Shown: positions 42,001-54,000 of the stretch, piece by piece
Position numbering within the stretch: the stretch's first letter is position 1
How the letters are laid out: each line of letters opens with the position of its first letter
DNA from: Limnomonas spitsbergensis
Taxonomy: Eukaryota > Chlorophyta > Chlorophyceae > Chlamydomonadales
Assembly (NCBI GenBank): GCA_037349105.1
Contig: JAYJMM010000034.1
Span: 2,976,001-3,040,000 of the forward strand
Reading direction: 5' to 3'
Length of the DNA stretch: 64,000 bases
Position numbers and translations under genes: made by a program
Notes under the pieces: model-generated
Database searches by the model: none
What the model saw: only the letters and a program-made list of their open reading frames with translations
What the model was told of the DNA's origin: nothing

Positions 42001-45000
42001 CTACTCACCTGCCATGTCCACCCACTGGCCATGTCCACTCACATGTCATGTCCACTCACCTGCCATGTCAAATCACTTGCCATGCCCACTCACCTGCCAT
42101 GCCCACACACTGGTCATGTCCACTCACTGGTCATGTCCACCCACCTGCCATGTCCACTCACCTGCCATATCCACTCACTGACCATGCCCACTCACCTGCC
42201 ATGTCCACTCACTGGCCATGTCCACTCACCTGCCATGTCCACTCACTGGCCATATCCACTCACTGGCCATGCCCACTCACCTGCCATGTCCACTCACTGG
42301 CCATGTCCACTCACCTGCCATGTCCACTCACCTGCCATGTCCACTCACCTGCCGTGTCCAGCTCCAGGACCATGCGGCTGATGCACGAGTCCATCAACTG
42401 GTACGTCCGATCCACGCAGTCGTCAAAGTGCATGCTGGCCTCCGCCCGCTGCATGTGATACTTGAGCAGCCTAGGGGAGAAGACGATCGCCAAAAAGAGG
42501 AAAATAAATGAAGAGAACGTAGGAGGAAACATGTAAGACAAGGTATCAGAGAAGATATGCCTGACAAGGCCAACGGGAGGCAAGGCGGCACAGCCAGGGC
42601 AGAGAGCAGCGGAAGGAGGCTCTCAGACATGGTGCATGGTGCATGGTTCAAGACCCTACCATGGGGTCTGGGATCTGACCGGTTTGGTGACTGGTGACTG
42701 CAAGGTTCAGGGTGCATGGTTCAGGGAGGCATGGCGCAGCAAGACGGCGGCAGAGTTCAGTTCAGCCGCATCATGCCTCCCACACTGGTGCAAATCGCTC
42801 CACACATCTCACTCATGTGGGGATTCTGCCACACCTCAAACATGTGAAGTCATGGTATGACACATCGCACATGTGTGTTCATTGGGTGAAACATGTCACA
42901 CCTATGGCGATTGCATCACACATCTCACACCTGGAGCAATGGCATCATACGTCTCACACTTCCCCACTCCTCCCCAAACAGTGACATACCAGGCGGTGAT
43001 GCCTGCCAGCATTCCCGCCAGGGGGAACTGCTTCACACATGTTACTCTTAAGGTTCTTGCATCACACATCCCACACGTGTAGCCTTTGTATCACACCTCA
43101 CGCTAGTGGTCATTGCATTACACTAGTGGTCTTCGCATCAGCTTCTCAGCCAGTGCTTATTGCACCACACATCTCATTTTGTGGGTGATTGCATTCCACA
43201 TGTCACACGTGTGGTTATTGCTTCACACATCTCACACTTGTGGTCCTTGCATCACACCTCCTCCCCACACACTGCCATACCAGACGTGGATATTTGCCAG
43301 CTTCCCTACCAGCGCTCACATTGCAGCACACATCCCACACTTGTCGGCATCGCATCACACGTCTCACACTTGTGGTCCTTGCATCACACCTCCTCCCCAC
43401 ACACTGACGTACCAGGCGTTGATATCCGCCAGCTTCCCCGCCAGCGCCGCCTGCCCCTCCCCGCCCTCCTGCTCTGTAGCCTCGGCCAGCTCCCGCTCTA
43501 GGTCCTTCTGCTGCAGTACCAGACGATCCACCGCCGACTGACGCTGCTGCAGCGCGGACTGCGGGCGGGCAGGACGGAGGCGCAGGTAATGGAGGGGGGG
43601 GTATGGCTGTGACTGTAACGTAATTATGTCCCTATATGAGCGCTTGCAGAGGCAGAGGCAGTGGCAGCGCAGTGTGCGGGCGGGCGGGATGGTGGCTCCG
43701 TACTGGATTGGGGGATCAGGGTGAAGGATTTAGGTAACTGTGGCTCCGTACTGGATTGGGGGTTTAGGGTTAAGGGTTAGGTAACTTTGGCTCCGTACTG
43801 GATTGGGGGTTTAGGGTTAAGGGTTAGGTAACTGTGGCTCCGTACTGGATTGGGGGTTAAGGGTTAAGGGTTAGGTAACTTTGGCTCCGTACTGGATTGG
43901 GGGTTTAGGGTTAAGGGTTAGGTAACTTTGGCTCCGTACTGGATTGGGGGTTTAGGGTTAAGGGTTAGGTAACTTTGGCTCCGTACTGGATTGGGGGTTT
44001 AGGGTTAAGGGTTAGGTAACTTTGGCTCCATACTGGATTGGGGGTTTAGGGTTAAGGGTTAGGTAACTTTGGCTCCGTACTGGATTGGGGGTTTAGGGTT
44101 AAGGGTTAGGTAACTTTGGCTCCGTACTGGATTGGGGGTTTAGGGTTAAGTAACTTTGGCTCCGTACTGGATTGGGGGTTTAGGGTTAAGGGTTAGGTAA
44201 CTTTGGCTCCGTACTGGATTGGGGGTTTAGGGTTAAGGGTTAGGTAACTTTGGCTCCGTACTGGATTGGGGGTTTAGGGTTAAGGGTTAGGTAACTTTGG
44301 CTCCGTACTGGATTGGGGGTTTAGGTTTAAGGGTTAGGTAACTTTGGCGCCGTACTGGATTGGGGGTTTAGGGTTAAGGGTTAGGTAACTTTGGCTCCGT
44401 ACTGGATTGGGGGTTTAGGGTTAAGGGTTAGGTAACTTTGGCTCCGTACTGGATTGGGAGTTTAGGGTTAAGGGTTAGGTAACTTTGGCTCCGTACTGGA
44501 TTGGGGGTTTAGGGTTAAGGGTTAGGTAACTTTGGCTCCGTACTGGATTGGGGGTTTAGGGTTAAGGGTTAGGTAACTGTGGCTCCGTACTGGATTGGGG
44601 GTTAAGGGTTAAGGGTTAGGTAACTTTGGCTCCGTACTGGATTGGGGGTTTAGGGTTAAGGGTTAGGTAACTTTGGCTCCGTACTGGATTGGGGGTTTAG
44701 GGTTAAGGGTTAGGTAACTTTGGCTCCGTACTGGATTGGGGGTTTAGGGTTAAGGGTTAGGTAACTTTGGCTCCATACTGGATTGGGGGTTTAGGGTTAA
44801 GGGTTAGGTAACTTTGGCTCCGTACTGGATTGGGGGTTTAGGGTTAAGGGTTAGGTAACTTTGGCTCCGTACTGGATTGGGGGTTTAGGGTTAAGTAACT
44901 TTGGCTCCGTACTGGATTGGGGGTTTAGGGTTAAGGGTTAGGTAACTTTGGCTCCGTACTGGATTGGGGGTTTAGGGTTAAGGGTTAGGTAACTTTGGCT

Positions 45001-48000
45001 CCGTACTGGATTGGGGGTTTAGGGTTAAGGGTTAGGTAACTTTGGCTCCGTACTGGATTGGGGGTTTAGGTTTAAGGGTTAGGTAACTTTGGCGCCGTAC
45101 TGGATTGGGGGTTTAGGGTTAAGGGTTAGGTAACTTTGGCTCCGTACTGGATTGGGGGTTTAGGGTTAAGGGTTAAGTAACTTTGGCTCCGTACTGGATT
45201 GGGGGTTTAGGGTTAAGGGTTAGGTAACTTTGGCTCCGTACTGGATTGGGGGTTTAGGGTTAAGGGTTAGGTAACTTTGGCTCCGTACTGGATTGGGGGT
45301 TTAGGGTTAAGGGTTAGGTAACTTTGGCTCCGTACTGGATTGGGGGTTTAGGGTTAAGGGTTAGGTAACTTTGGCGCCGTACTGGATTGGGGGTTTAGGG
45401 TTAAGGGTTAGGTAACTTTGGCTCCGTACTGGATTGGGGGTTTAGGGTTAAGGGTTAGGTAACTTTGGCTCCGTACTGGATTGGGAGTTTAGGGTTAAGG
45501 GTTAGGTAACTTTGGCGCCGTACTGGATTGGGGGTTTAGGGTTAAGGGTTAGGTAACTTTGGCTCCGTACGGGATTGGGGGTTTAGGGTTAAGGGTTAGG
45601 TAACTTTGGCTCCGTACTGGATTGGGGGTTTAGGGTTAAGGGTTAGGTAACTTTGGCTCCGTACTGGATTGGGGGTTTAGGGTTAAGGGTTAGGTAACTT
45701 TGGCGCCGTACTGGATTGGGGGTTTAGGGTTAAGGGTTAGGTAACTTTGGCTCCGTACTGGATTGGGGGTTAAGGGTTAAGGGTTAGGTAACTTTGGCGC
45801 CGTACTGGATTGGGGGTTTAGGGTTAAGGGTTAGGTAACTTTGGCTCCGTACTGGATTGGGGGTTTAGGGTTAAGGGTTAGGTAACTTTGGCTCCGTACT
45901 GGATTGGGGGTTTAGGGTTAAGGGTTAGGTAACTTTGGCGCCGTACTGGATTGGGGGTTTAGGGGTAAGGGTTAGGTAACTTTGGCTCCGTACTGGATTG
46001 GGGGTTTAGGGTTAAGGGTTAGGTAACTTTGGCTCCGTACTGGATTGGGGGTTTAGGGTTAAGGGTTAGGTAACTTTGGCTCCGTACTGGATTGGGGGTT
46101 TAGGGTTAAGGGTTAGGTAACTTTGGCTCCGTACTGGATTGGGGGTTTAGGGTTAAGGGTTAGGTAACTTTGGCGCCGTACTGGATTGGGGGTTTAGGGT
46201 TAAGGGTTAGGTAACTGTGGCTCCGTACCGGATTGGGGTTGTACGAGCGGCTGCATGTGTAGCTGCTGATTGGATGGTGGTCTAGGTACACTGGGAAATA
46301 TATATGGCCTCCCTCTCCCCACCGTCTTTCCACGCCCTCACCTTCGACCCAGCTTCTTGCCCCCCCCCCCCCCCCCCTTCTACCAACCCCCCTGCTCCCA
46401 GCCCCAACGTCTCCCCTCTGCTGTGATCTGTAGGGATTGGGAGACTCGGTTTTAAATGGTTTTGAACAGTTTAAACCCCAAGCCTTCTTCATTGCCCCAC
46501 CTTCTTCAACTCTGCCGGGATCTTTAGGGACTGGGGTTTAGTTTAAGATAGTTGTGACACCATTTTAAACCCCAAGCCATCTTCCTCGGCCCCCACCTTC
46601 TTCCTCTCTGCCGCGATCTTTAGGGATTGGGGTTCAGTTTAAAAAGCAATGAACAGTTTAAACCCCAAGCCATCTTCCTCGCCCCACCCTCTTCCCCTCT
46701 GCCGCGATATTTTGGATGTGGCCCTAAACCCTAAACTCACCTTCTTCCCCTCTGCCGCGATCTTGATGATGTTGCGCGTGTTCCGGTTCATGGTCTTGAT
46801 CCGCATGTTGTAGTACATCTGCTTCTTCAGGAAGGTGGCCTCCGCCAGCACCTTGGTCTCGTCAGCCAGCAGCAGCGTGTCCAGTGTGGAAAGCTTGGGC
46901 AGCATGAAGAGAAGAAACCTGAATAACAAGTAAAGCACCCCATTTTAAGAATCAAAAAAGGAACCGACCAGCAGCAGCATGTCCAGCGTGGACAGCTTGG
47001 GGAGCATGAAGAGAGCACACCTGCAAACAAATCAAACACGCCATTTCAAGATTCAGACCAAGTTTAAATCGGCCAGCAGCTGCGTGTCAAGCGTCGACAC
47101 TGGACAGCTTGGGGAGCATGAAGAGAGCACACCTAAAAAAGAAATTAAACACACAATTTTAGGATTCGGACAAATTTAAACGGCCAGCAGAAGCGTGCCC
47201 AGCATTGACAGCTTGGTGAGCATGATGAGAGCACATATATATAAAATCAAACACACCATTTTCAAATCCGAACAAATTAAATCGGCCAGCAGCAGCATGT
47301 CAAGCGTGGACAGCTTGGGGATCATAGAGGGGGCCAGCCTGGAAATAAATAAATCAAGCGCAGCACTTGAAATTTACTACTTTGAAGATCGGCAAGCAGC
47401 AGCATGTCCAGTGTGGACAGCTGGTGCAGCATGAAGAGCACAAACCTAGAAAAAGAAATAGCATGCAGCGTTTAAAGATTCCGAAAAAAAATCGGCCAGA
47501 GGCAGCGTTCAGATCAGATGGCCCGGGAAGCTGTCTTAAATTAATGAAGCAAGAAGTATATCCTAGCCTTTCAGGCGTTCCAGCTCGGCCAGCAGCGGTA
47601 CTTCCAGGGCGGTACGCAGATTGAACAGCATGAAGAGCGCGACCCCCTGCCGCTAATCTAAAAATATCGATGTTGCCCAGCACTTCAAAACATTACAATG
47701 CATAGCGTAGAAGTGTCAGGCAGCAATCCAGTGTGTCCAGTGCCAACAGCTTGTGCAGCATGAAGACTGAAGAGTACGGACATACAAAAGAACGTGTGAA
47801 CAATGCCGAAACAATGCAAATCATACCAATATTGCAATTCCACAAACAAGACACCAATAGTTTGCACACTGTCAACAAACAACTTCTGTTTTTTTAGCTT
47901 AACCCCTGTCCCCTAGCTCCCCCCCGCCCCCCCCTCCCCTCCAAGAAATAGGAAGGGGGTCCCAAGAAAGAGGGTTGTCAACGTGTCCATTCCTCCAGGT

Positions 48001-51000
48001 GCTGCGACTTAACAGTGTCTACCTTATTCCACGCATCAGGGCACCCGTACGTATCTCTCAACGCGTAAACCGTATTCCACGTATCAGGGCACAGGCATAA
48101 GCAGGGGGGCATAAGTATTTGAACCCTAAACTCTTATTCCACGTACCATATCAGGGCAACGTTGCATATCGTAGACGTCCTTTGCCTTCGCACTGTTTTA
48201 TGTTAATTGGCTTGCACGGGATTACATGCGTTTATTAATTTTTATTTCAGGGTTGCGCGGCTAAACTTAATTACACACAATCTGAAATGTTTGCCTTTGA
48301 GTACCGATACCATGCCAATTCCCCACACTTTCCCACAACGGTACCAGTATCCTTATCGTTGCGCTCTGTGTGTTTCCTCCTACCCCTGCAGCTGCTACGC
48401 CTACTCTCGCTAGCGAAGTGCCGGTTTCCATTCAAGAGGCTTGGCTGATTAACATTTAACCATTCATGCCCCCCGCAGCTTAAGAAAACCACTTTGGGGC
48501 CCGCGGTTAAAAATAACTATAATTCATTGCCTCAGGCGAAGGCAAAAAACGTCTACGATACATCGTAAGCTAAAACCCTGGATTCACGCATCAGGGTACC
48601 GGTACATATCTCTAAACGCGGAACCCTTATTCCGTGCATCAGGGCACCGGTACAAATCTCTCAACCCTGAAGCCTTAACCCCTATTCCACGCATCCGGAT
48701 ATAGACCTCTGGACCTACGAGATGTATCCGTCCCGGTAAATAATGGATGGGGGGTGGCAAACCTCTGGGATTCCCGGGTGCCAGCAAGCCGCACACGAAG
48801 CTAGATGGTAGGTGACCCAGTGCTGCGGCCGAACGGGTGCCTACCTTAATCCGCGCCCCAGAGCATATATCCTTCTTGCTTTCTTACATATCCATTTGTC
48901 CCCCTTCCATCCCCCTGTCAGCGGGCAGCTCACTCAGTGTCGCTGCCACCCTCGCGGCCTCTCCCTCACCCTTTATCAGCACCTGCCATACTGAAACAGT
49001 AGAAACCTTGTGCGTCTGCCTATCAGCACAATTTCACATTGCCTAATACTGCCTGCCTGCTGCCTGCTAGTACACCTACCTGGCCTTCAGCTGCTTGTCA
49101 GCAACTCGCTTTCAAATTTACTTCCGTTTCCTGCCTGTTGCCTCCTAATACACCTACCTGTCCTACGCCTGCCTTTCAGCAAATCACTTTCAAACCAATC
49201 AAAATCAACCTGTTGGCTGCCCGCATGTTACCTGCCTCCCTGTCCGCTTGAATGTCAGTTCGTCCACCAGCCCGCCCGTCCCTCCGTCTGTCTGCCAGGG
49301 AACTTCCACCATGTGCCCGTCTCCCATCCACAGCTACACTCAAATTTGGTACTTGCACGCATCCCTAACAGGGGGCACTCCCCACGCCTGCCTGCCCATC
49401 TGCCAGCCGACTCGTCTGCCCGTCTGCCATTGCATCAAGACTCTCTTTTGGTGATTGCAAATCCCTGTCTTCTGCCCTCCTGCCCGCCATCCACAGCACA
49501 ACTCACCTTAAGTGCTGTATAATCACTGCAAGAGAGCACTCCCTACGCCTGCCTGCCCATCTGCCGACCGGCCCGTCACCCATCCTCAGTACGACTCAAG
49601 TTTGTTAGTTGCACATCCCTAACAGGGGGCACTCCCCCCCCATCTTCCTGCCTGCCCATCTGCTGGCCGGCCCGTCTGCTCCCATCGCATCAAGACTCTC
49701 TTTGGTCAATGAACATCCCTGTCTCCTGCCTTCCTACCTGCCATCTCCCATTCGCAAAACGACTCACGTTTGGTCGTAACACTAAACCCTGAACCCTCAA
49801 AATCCTCAACTAGGGATGTGCACCTACGACTCACGTTTGGTAGTTGCACATCCCTGACAGAGGACACTCCCCCCACATGGGGTCTGCGAAGCTGAGGTCC
49901 ACCAGATGGGGGAGGGAGGCCAGGTGACGGACCTCCTGCACTCAGCAGCAGGGGGAGAGGCGCACGTCAGGGGGCAGAGGAAGTAGTGGGGGGCAGGAGC
50001 ACGTCAGGGGGCAGTGGAAGTAGTGGGGGACAGGAGCACGTCACCCCAACCAAGGCTCCTGCTTTCTAAAAAGAGCTCAGTCATTCGCCTAGTTGTCGAA
50101 CAGATTGATGACCTGCAGTGCCTTGAAGGGCCCCAGCCCTGGCCACTCGGCCTCCATACTCAGCAAACCAGGCAATCACCTTGAGGCTGCCCACGCAGTT
50201 GTCAGACAGGCAGAGGGAGGGGCCACAATGCGCTCCAGACCTAGCTACTGGACATCAACATAGCACCCCCCCATACACACACACACATTTCCCGCGATAC
50301 GTCTGGCTGTCAACGCCCCAAGCGCAAAATTGGGGTCCCCCGCCGACGTTGCTCAAAATTTCCCACAAAAACGCCGAGTCCAACAAAGCGGCGATTCTTA
50401 AGGCAAGCGGGCCCTGGCAGGTGCTCGCATGGGGATATCAGCAAACCCATCCATCACCTTGAAGCTTCCCACGCAGTTGTCCGAAAGGTTGATGACCTGC
50501 AGCGCCGTGCAGTGCGCCAGCGACTCCCCGATGAGCGTGATGTCGTTGCGTGCCAGGCTCAGGTCCCGCAGCAGCGGCAGGTCCTCCAGGCCCTCAATCA
50601 CGGAGATGTAGTTGTCAGCGAGCCACAGGACCTGAGGGGGAGGAGGGGAGGCATGAGGGTGGGTGTGATGATAGAGGGTGAGGGAGGAGTGGGGAGCAGG
50701 GAGGGAGGAGGGAGGGAGGGAGGGAGGAGGGAGGGAGGAGGGAGGGAGGAGGGAGGGAGGAGGGAGGGAGGAGGGAGGGAGCAGGGAGGAGGGAGGGAGG
50801 AGGGAGGGAGGAGGGAGGGAGGAGGGAGGGAGGAGGGAGGGAGGAGGGAGGGAGGAGGGAGGGAGGAGGGAGGGAGGAGGGAGGGAGGAGGGAGGAGGGA
50901 GGAGGGAGGAGGGAGGAGGGAGGAGGGAGGAGGGAGGTGGGAGGTGGGAGGAGGGAGGAGGGAGGAGGGAGGAGGGAGGAGGGAGGAGGGAGGAGGGAGG

Positions 51001-54000
51001 AGGGAGGAGGGAGGAGGGAGGAGGGAGGAGGGAGGAGGGAGGAGGGAGGAGGGAGGAGGGAGGAGGGAGGAGGGAGGAGGGAGGAGGGAGGAGGGAGGAG
51101 GGAGGAGGGAGGAGGGAGGAGGGAGGAGGGAGGAGGGAGGAGGGAGGAGGGAGGAGGGAGGAGGGAGGAGGGAGGAGGGAGGAGGGAGGAGGGAGGAGGG
51201 AGGAGGGAGGAGGGAGGAGGGAGGAGGGAGGAGGGAGGAGGGAGGAGGGAGGAGGGAGGAGGGAGGAGGGAGGAGGGAGGAGGGAGGAGGGAGGAGGGAG
51301 GAGGGAGGAGGGAGGAGGGAGGAGGGAGGAGGGAGGAGGGAGGAGGGAGGAGGGAGGAGGGAGGAGGGAGGAGGGAGGAGGGAGGAGGGAGGAGGGAGGA
51401 GGGAGGAGGGAGGAGGGAGGAGGGAGGAGGGAGGAGGGAGGAGGGAGGAGGGAGGAGGGAGGAGGGAGGAGGGAGGAGGGAGGAGGGAGGAGGGAGGAGG
51501 GAGGAGGGAGGAGGGAGGAGGGAGGAGGGAGGAGGGAGGAGGGAGGAGGGAGGAGGGAGGAGGGAGGAGGGAGGAGGGAGGAGGGAGGAGGGAGGAGGGA
51601 GGAGGGAGGAGGGAGGAGGGAGGAGGGAGGAGGGAGGAGGGAGGAGGGAGGAGGGAGGAGGGAGGAGGGAGGAGGGAGGAGGGAGGAGGGAGGAGGGAGG
51701 AGGGAGGAGGGAGGAGGGAGGAGGGAGGAGGGAGGAGGGAGGAGGGAGGAGGGAGGAGGGAGGAGGGAGGAGGGAGGAGGGAGGAGGGAGGAGGGAGGAG
51801 GGAGGAGGGAGGAGGGAGGAGGGAGGAGGGAGGAGGGAGGAGGGAGGAGGGAGGAGGGAGGAGGGAGGAGGGAGGAGGGAGGAGGGAGGAGGGAGGAGGG
51901 AGGAGGGAGGAGGGAGGAGGGAGGAGGGAGGAGGGAGGAGGGAGGAGGGAGGAGGGAGGAGGGAGGAGGGAGGAGGGAGGAGGGAGGAGGGAGGAGGAGG
52001 AGGGAGGAGGGAGGAGGGAGGAGGGAGGAGGGAGGAGGGAGGAGGGAGGAGGGAGGAGGGAGGAGGGAGGAGGGAGGAGGGAGGAGGGAGGAGGGAGGAG
52101 GGAGGAGGGAGGAGGGAGGAGGGAGGAGGGAGGAGGGAGGAGGGAGGAGGGAGGAGGGAGGAGGGAGGAGGGAGGAGGGAGGAGGGAGGAGGGAGGAGGG
52201 AGGAGGGAGGAGGGAGGAGGGAGGAGGGAGGAGGGAGGAGGGAGGAGGGAGGAGGGAGGAGGGAGGAGGGAGGAGGGAGGAGGGAGGAGGGAGGAGGGAG
52301 GAGGGAGGAGGGAGGAGGGAGGAGGGAGGAGGGAGGAGGGAGGAGGGAGGAGGGAGGAGGGAGGAGGGAGGAGGGAGGAGGGAGGAGGGAGGAGGGAGGA
52401 GGGAGGAGGGAGGAGGGAGGAGGGAGGAGGGAGGAGGGAGGAGGGAGGAGGGAGGAGGGAGGAGGGAGGAGGGAGGAGGGAGGAGGGAGGAGGGAGGAGG
52501 GAGGAGGGAGGAGGGAGGAGGGAGGAGGGAGGAGGGAGGAGGGAGGAGGGAGGAGGGAGGAGGGAGGAGGGAGGAGGGAGGAGGGAGGAGGGAGGAGGGA
52601 GGAGGGAGGAGGGAGGAGGGAGGAGGGAGGAGGGAGGAGGGAGGAGGGAGGAGGGAGGAGGGAGGAGGGAGGAGGGAGGAGGGAGGAGGGAGGAGGGAGG
52701 AGGGAGGAGGGAGGAGGGAGGAGGGAGGAGGGAGGAGGGAGGAGGGAGGAGGGAGGAGGGAGGAGGAGGAGGGAGGAGGGAGGAGGGAGGAGGGAGGAGG
52801 GAGGAGGGAGGAGGGAGGAGGGAGGAGGGAGGAGGGAGGAGGGAGGAGGGAGGAGGGAGGAGGGAGGAGGGAGGAGGGAGGAGGGAGGAGGGAGGAGGGA
52901 GGAGGGAGGAGGGAGGAGGGAGGAGGGAGGAGGGAGGAGGGAGGAGGGAGGAGGGAGGAGGGAGGAGGGAGGAGGGAGGAGGGAGGAGGGAGGAGGGAGG
53001 AGGGAGGAGGGAGGAGGGAGGAGGGAGGAGGGAGGAGGGAGGAGGGAGGAGGGAGGAGGGAGGAGGGAGGAGGGAGGAGGGAGGAGGGAGGAGGGAGGAG
53101 GGAGGAGGGAGGAGGGAGGAGGGAGGAGGGAGGAGGGAGGAGGGAGGAGGGAGGAGGGAGGAGGGAGGAGGGAGGAGGGAGGAGGGAGGAGGGAGGAGGG
53201 AGGAGGGAGGAGGGAGGAGGGAGGAGGGAGGAGGGAGGAGGGAGGAGGGAGGAGGGAGGAGGGAGGAGGGAGGAGGGAGGAGGGAGGAGGGAGGAGGGAG
53301 GAGGGAGGAGGGAGGAGGGAGGAGGGAGGAGGGAGGAGGGAGGAGGGAGGAGGGAGGAGGGAGGAGGGAGGAGGGAGGAGGGAGGAGGGAGGAGGGAGGA
53401 GGGAGGAGGGAGGAGGGAGGAGGGAGGAGGGAGGAGGGAGGAGGGAGGAGGGAGGAGGGAGGAGGGAGGAGGGAGGAGGGAGGAGGGAGGAGGGAGGAGG
53501 GAGGAGGGAGGAGGGAGGAGGGAGGAGGGAGGAGGGAGGAGGGAGGAGGGAGGAGGGAGGAGGGAGGAGGGAGGAGGGAGGAGGGAGGAGGGAGGAGGGA
53601 GGAGGGAGGAGGGAGGAGGGAGGAGGGAGGAGGGAGGAGGGAGGAGGGAGGAGGGAGGAGGGAGGAGGGAGGAGGGAGGAGGGAGGAGGGAGGAGGGAGG
53701 AGGGAGGAGGGAGGAGGGAGGAGGGAGGAGGGAGGAGGGAGGAGGGAGGAGGGAGGAGGGAGGAGGGAGGAGGGAGGAGGGAGGAGGGAGGAGGGAGGAG
53801 GGAGGAGGGAGGAGGGAGGAGGGAGGAGGGAGGAGGGAGGAGGGAGGAGGGAGGAGGGAGGAGGGAGGAGGGAGGAGGGAGGAGGGAGGAGGGAGGAGGG
53901 AGGAGGGAGGAGGGAGGAGGGAGGAGGGAGGAGGGAGGAGGGAGGAGGGAGGAGGGAGGGAGGAGGAGGGAGGAGGAGGGAGGAGGAGGGAGGAGGGAGG

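Noticed and set aside
41827..42458. 184-codon plus-strand frame of His/Pro/Ser repeats
   Set aside because: It is an 18-bp repeat whose period is a multiple of three. The strand is antisense to the gene and the repeat is explained by the exon 8 donor.
43690..46240. True telomere or chromosome end
   Set aside because: TTTAGGG words are diluted in a 47-bp unit and the block lies inside an intron between two well-supported exons.
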